A stretch of DNA of 25,439 nucleotides, from contig UPZS01000033.1 in NCBI GenBank assembly GCA_900538905.1, positions 1 to 25,439 of the forward strand. Direction: 5' to 3'. The notes under the pieces were generated by a model. The model saw nothing but the letters and a program-made list of their open reading frames with translations, did not search any database and had not been told where the DNA came from. Shown here one piece after another: positions 22,855-25,439 of the stretch (its first letter is position 1; each line of letters starts with the position of its first letter). The DNA is from an uncultured Sutterella sp. (GTDB taxonomy: Bacteria; Pseudomonadota; Gammaproteobacteria; Burkholderiales; Burkholderiaceae_F). Position numbers and translations under genes: made by a program.

Positions 22855-22896
22855 AGCGCTGCCTATCCGATAAAACAAAACAGGCGGCGCTTTTTT
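22855..22896 (+). terminator. Intrinsic terminator after rpoZ
   Basis: AGCGCTGCCT (22855-22864) pairs with AGGCGGCGCT (22882-22891), 10 bp with one G-U pair, followed by TTTTTTGTTTT. It lies between rpoZ and the spoT ATG, so spoT is read through at reduced level or has a promoter in the 30 bases that follow. A smaller hairpin, CAACGG-ACAA-CCGTTG, lies at 22818-22833. Confidence 0.85.
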
Positions 22897-22925
22897 GTTT
22901 TCAATTACTTTCCGGAATAGGTCCT

Positions 22926-25271
22926 ATGCTGTTTACCGCCCCTCAAACAGCCCCGGCTGCACCGCTCCCCGGCATCATTCGCCCCCAGCATCCTCATGCA
23001 GGTCAATCCAACGAAGACGACTACGATGCCGCCTACCTGGATGCCCGCGCTGACGACATTGTCGGTCAAGAAGCCGACCTCCCGCTCTTTTCTCCCGTAG
23101 AAAAAGTAACCAAAGTCGTTACCTCTTCCGAACTGCTCGCCCGTTGCAGCCAGTTTCTTTCCAAAGCCGACGTTGAGCGCGTGCGTCAAGCGTTTATGTA
23201 TGCCGATGATGCGCATCTGGGGCAATTCCGCAAATCGGGCGAACCATACATTACGCATCCCCTTGCCGTTGCAAACATTTTGGCGGAGTGGAGACTGGAC
23301 TCAACAACGATCTGTGCGGGTTTGATGCATGACGTGCTTGAAGATACGCCGGTAGCCAAAATTGAAATGGTCGAGCGCTTCGGCGTGGAAGTCGCAGAAC
23401 TTGTTGACGGTGTAAGCAAACTCGATAAGCTGCGTTTCTCGTCCAACGAAATCGCTCAGGCTGAGAGCTTTCGCAAGATGCTTCTTGCCATGAGTCGCGA
23501 CGTACGTGTGATTTTCGTGAAGCTTGCCGACCGTTTGCACAACCTTCGTACGCTCGGGGTGATGCGTCCGGAAAAACGTCGCCGAATTGCAAAGGAAACA
23601 CTTGAAATTTACGTGCCGATCGCGCACCGCTTGGGGCTCAACACCGTTTTCCGTGAACTGCAGGAACTGTCTTTCTTCAATCACTATCCCCGTCGCTACG
23701 CTATTCTGCGCGAAAACGTGATTCTTACGCGTGGGAACCGTAAAGCTGTCTTGGAACGAATTCTGCGTGAGACGCGTTCAGCTTTGCCCAAGTGCGGCAT
23801 CATTGCCCAAGTTCAAGGACGTGACAAGACCATCTACGGTATATACAACCGCATGCGTGATACGCATGCTTCCTTTTCAGACGTTTTGGATATCTACGGC
23901 TTTCGCGTGATCGTGCGCACGCGTGAAGAGTGCTACCTCACGCTATGCGCCCTGCATCAGCTCTATAAACCCGTTCATAACCGCTTTAAAGACTTTATCG
24001 CCATCCCCAAGGCAAACGGCTACAGAAGTTTGCACACCACCGTTATCGGCCCCTACGGCACCCCCGTCGAGTATCAGATCCGAACCGAAGAAATGCACCG
24101 CATTGACGAAATGGGCATTCTCTCGCATTGGATCTACAACGACAGCATGGACACGAGCGGCATTCAGAACATGGTGAAGTCGTGGCTGCAAAGCCTGATG
24201 GAAATCCAACGCACAAGTGCCGACAGCAGCGAATTCCTTGAGAACATCAAAATCGACCTCTTCCCGGATCGCGTCTATGTCTTTACGCCAAGAAGCAAGA
24301 TCGTGAGCCTCCCGCAAGGTTCTTGTCCGGTCGATTTTGCCTATCAAATCCACACCGATGTCGGCAATAAGGCCATCGGCTGCCGCATTAACGGCGAGAA
24401 CCAACCTCTGTCCACGCCGCTTAAAAACGGCGATATGGTCGAAATCATCACCGCCCCGGATGCCGAACCGGATCCGCAATGGATCAGCTTCGTGCGCAGC
24501 GGCAAGGCCCGCGCCGAAGTTCGTCAATACCTTCGCACACGCAATCCGGAGGAATCCGAAGCACTGGGGCGCAAGGTACTCGCAAAGGCTGCTCAAGAAG
24601 CTCAGCTCAACCTTCAGGCTGTTCCCGAACCCATCTGGCACGAAGTGCTGCGTGACGCTTCCATCGGAACGCGCGAACAGCTCTACATGGATATCGGTCT
24701 GGGGCATATGCCGGCTGCCGGCATCATCGGGCAAATCAAGACATTACTTCAGGTAAAAAAGCCGGAGCATCCGGCCGGAGAAGCCGCAGTCAGCATTCGC
24801 GGCACAGAAGGTATGGCGGTACAGTTGGCAACCTGTTGCCACCCTGTTCCGGGCGACAATATCTGGGGCTTTATGCGCAAAGGCCACGGTCTGTCCGTGC
24901 ACCGAGCCGACTGCGAACATGTCGCTCGCGGCCGTCAAAATGCTCCGCAGCGTTGGATGTCGTTGGCCTGGCAGTCCGACAGTGCCGAAGAAGCTCGCTT
25001 CTTTGTTCCGTTGGATCTGGAAATCACCGATGACCGTGCCACACTTGCCTCGGTTGCAACGGAACTCAGTTCTGCCGGCTCCGCCATCGTAGGTGTCAAT
25101 GTTGAGCCCAATAAAGAAGGCAAAGACTCTCTGAATTTGATGATTCAGGTTCGTAGCCGCCTGCATTTGATGCACATCATGCGTGCACTCAAACGTATAC
25201 CGACCGTGCTTAATGTGGCGCGTCGCCTCGACGGTGACAAAAGAATTTTCCTGCCGTCGGAAGATCGGTAA
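22926..25271 (+). CDS. spoT: Bifunctional (p)ppGpp synthetase/hydrolase SpoT (RSH family)
   Basis: This 781-residue long RSH protein has, in order, an HD hydrolase domain with HDVLED at 135-140 and VKLADRLHNLRT at 198-209, and a synthetase domain with GRDK at 298-301 and GYRSLHT at 365-371. A TGS domain follows at about 446-509, then a helical region, a conserved-cysteine segment with ATCCHPVPGD, and a C-terminal ACT domain. The intact HD motif predicts ppGpp hydrolysis, unlike RelA. The synthetase basic segment reads GRDKTIYGIYNRM where most relatives have YSIxxKM, so synthetase strength is uncertain. About 65 variable residues precede the HD domain. The ATG at 22926 is preferred because the frame's upstream TTG at 22836 lies before the rpoZ terminator hairpin. 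Its position after gmk-rpoZ is typical. Confidence 0.94.
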   Translation: MLFTAPQTAPAAPLPGIIRPQHPHAGQSNEDDYDAAYLDARADDIVGQEADLPLFSPVEKVTKVVTSSELLARCSQFLSKADVERVRQAFMYADDAHLGQFRKSGEPYITHPLAVANILAEWRLDSTTICAGLMHDVLEDTPVAKIEMVERFGVEVAELVDGVSKLDKLRFSSNEIAQAESFRKMLLAMSRDVRVIFVKLADRLHNLRTLGVMRPEKRRRIAKETLEIYVPIAHRLGLNTVFRELQELSFFNHYPRRYAILRENVILTRGNRKAVLERILRETRSALPKCGIIAQVQGRDKTIYGIYNRMRDTHASFSDVLDIYGFRVIVRTREECYLTLCALHQLYKPVHNRFKDFIAIPKANGYRSLHTTVIGPYGTPVEYQIRTEEMHRIDEMGILSHWIYNDSMDTSGIQNMVKSWLQSLMEIQRTSADSSEFLENIKIDLFPDRVYVFTPRSKIVSLPQGSCPVDFAYQIHTDVGNKAIGCRINGENQPLSTPLKNGDMVEIITAPDAEPDPQWISFVRSGKARAEVRQYLRTRNPEESEALGRKVLAKAAQEAQLNLQAVPEPIWHEVLRDASIGTREQLYMDIGLGHMPAAGIIGQIKTLLQVKKPEHPAGEAAVSIRGTEGMAVQLATCCHPVPGDNIWGFMRKGHGLSVHRADCEHVARGRQNAPQRWMSLAWQSDSAEEARFFVPLDLEITDDRATLASVATELSSAGSAIVGVNVEPNKEGKDSLNLMIQVRSRLHLMHIMRALKRIPTVLNVARRLDGDKRIFLPSEDR

Positions 25272-25278
25272 GTGTGAC

Positions 25279-25306
25279 GAGGGCTCCCGCGGGAGCCCTC
25301 TATTTT
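25279..25306 (+). terminator. Intrinsic terminator after spoT
   Basis: GAGGGCTCCC (25279-25288) and GGGAGCCCTC (25291-25300) form a perfect 10-bp stem, directly followed by TATTTTG. The T-tract is short, but the GC-rich stem lies 8 bases past the stop codon. Confidence 0.8.
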
Positions 25307-25388
25307 GCAGTTAGATTTTGCCACCGTAGTTTTTCAAGTAGTAGTAGCGCACGTACTTGGACTGAACTAAGGTCATCGTTGCGGAATT

Positions 25389-25436
25389 TTGAATCTCAAA
25401 ACGAATACGGCTATAAGCCATGTATCAAAAGGAGGT
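25389..25436 (+). promoter_or_regulatory. Promoter and ribosome binding site of a gene beyond the right edge
   Basis: TTGAAT (25389-25394) and TATAAG (25412-25417) are exactly 17 bases apart. AAAAGGAGGT at 25427-25436 is a near-perfect ribosome binding site. A plus-strand gene probably starts just past the window. An ATG at 25420 lies before the binding site and is unlikely to be its start. Confidence 0.45.
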
Positions 25437-25439
25437 TTC

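Noticed and set aside
22836..22925. An earlier start for SpoT at TTG 22836
   Set aside because: This start would place the rpoZ terminator hairpin inside the coding sequence, and the added residues are not family-like.
25311..25421. A 36-codon minus-strand frame starting MAYSRIRFEIQN at the right edge
   Set aside because: It has no ribosome binding site. The sequence ahead of its ATG is the complement of a strong plus-strand AAAAGGAGGT, and a plus-strand promoter overlaps it. It remains possible but unsupported.
1..25439. CRISPR arrays, tRNA or rRNA genes, prophage genes
   Set aside because: No regularly spaced repeats of CRISPR length, no tRNA cloverleaf and no phage-like genes were seen by eye on either strand.

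Overview
The window looks like chromosomal DNA of a betaproteobacterium in the order Burkholderiales. The gene orders gmk-rpoZ-spoT and miaB-phoH-ybeY, the phoBR pair and the moderate GC content fit this. The gene mix (tandem Usp proteins, a dicarboxylate/amino-acid symporter, L-serine dehydratase, an AdiA-like decarboxylase) would suit a gut Sutterellaceae member, but that family assignment is inference and was not tested by any search.

Layout, left to right. Positions 1-152 are the right end of an IS200/IS605-type element. They hold the last 34 codons of a TnpB-like protein and the overlapping 3' scaffold of its guide RNA, and the flanking DNA from 153 would serve as guide. Two tandem universal stress proteins (505-2510, +) follow. 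They converge on a YqhD-like alcohol dehydrogenase (2617-3780, -) that is interrupted by one in-frame TGA, and then a sodium/acidic amino-acid symporter (4002-5246, -). A PHO box precedes phoB-phoR (5740-7778, +).

From 7775 to 13613 on the minus strand lies the most unusual block. In transcription order it encodes an AONS/serine-palmitoyltransferase-like PLP enzyme, a KpsS-like capsule Kdo-transferase homologue, a GNAT acetyltransferase, a short-chain dehydrogenase and a membrane sulfatase/LTA-synthase-like protein. The set resembles the rhizobial rkpGHIJ K-antigen genes. It suggests synthesis and loading of an amino-lipid anchor for a surface glycan. A four-copy TTAATAGAT repeat lies upstream of it.

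Next comes the RNA-maintenance operon miaB-phoH-ybeY (16819 to 14013, -). It is followed on the same strand by a decarboxylase, a GcvT-like folate-fold protein and sdaA (21637 to 17039). This operon ends in a large hairpin plus an intrinsic terminator. Divergent from it run gmk, rpoZ and spoT (21905-25271, +), with terminators after rpoZ and after spoT. At the right edge a promoter and ribosome binding site point to a plus-strand gene beyond the window.

Working picture: this is mostly a conserved housekeeping backbone (phosphate sensing, ppGpp metabolism, tRNA modification and ribosome maturation). It carries one specialised cell-surface lipid/glycan cluster, one IS200/IS605 scar at the left edge and one recently broken aldehyde reductase gene.
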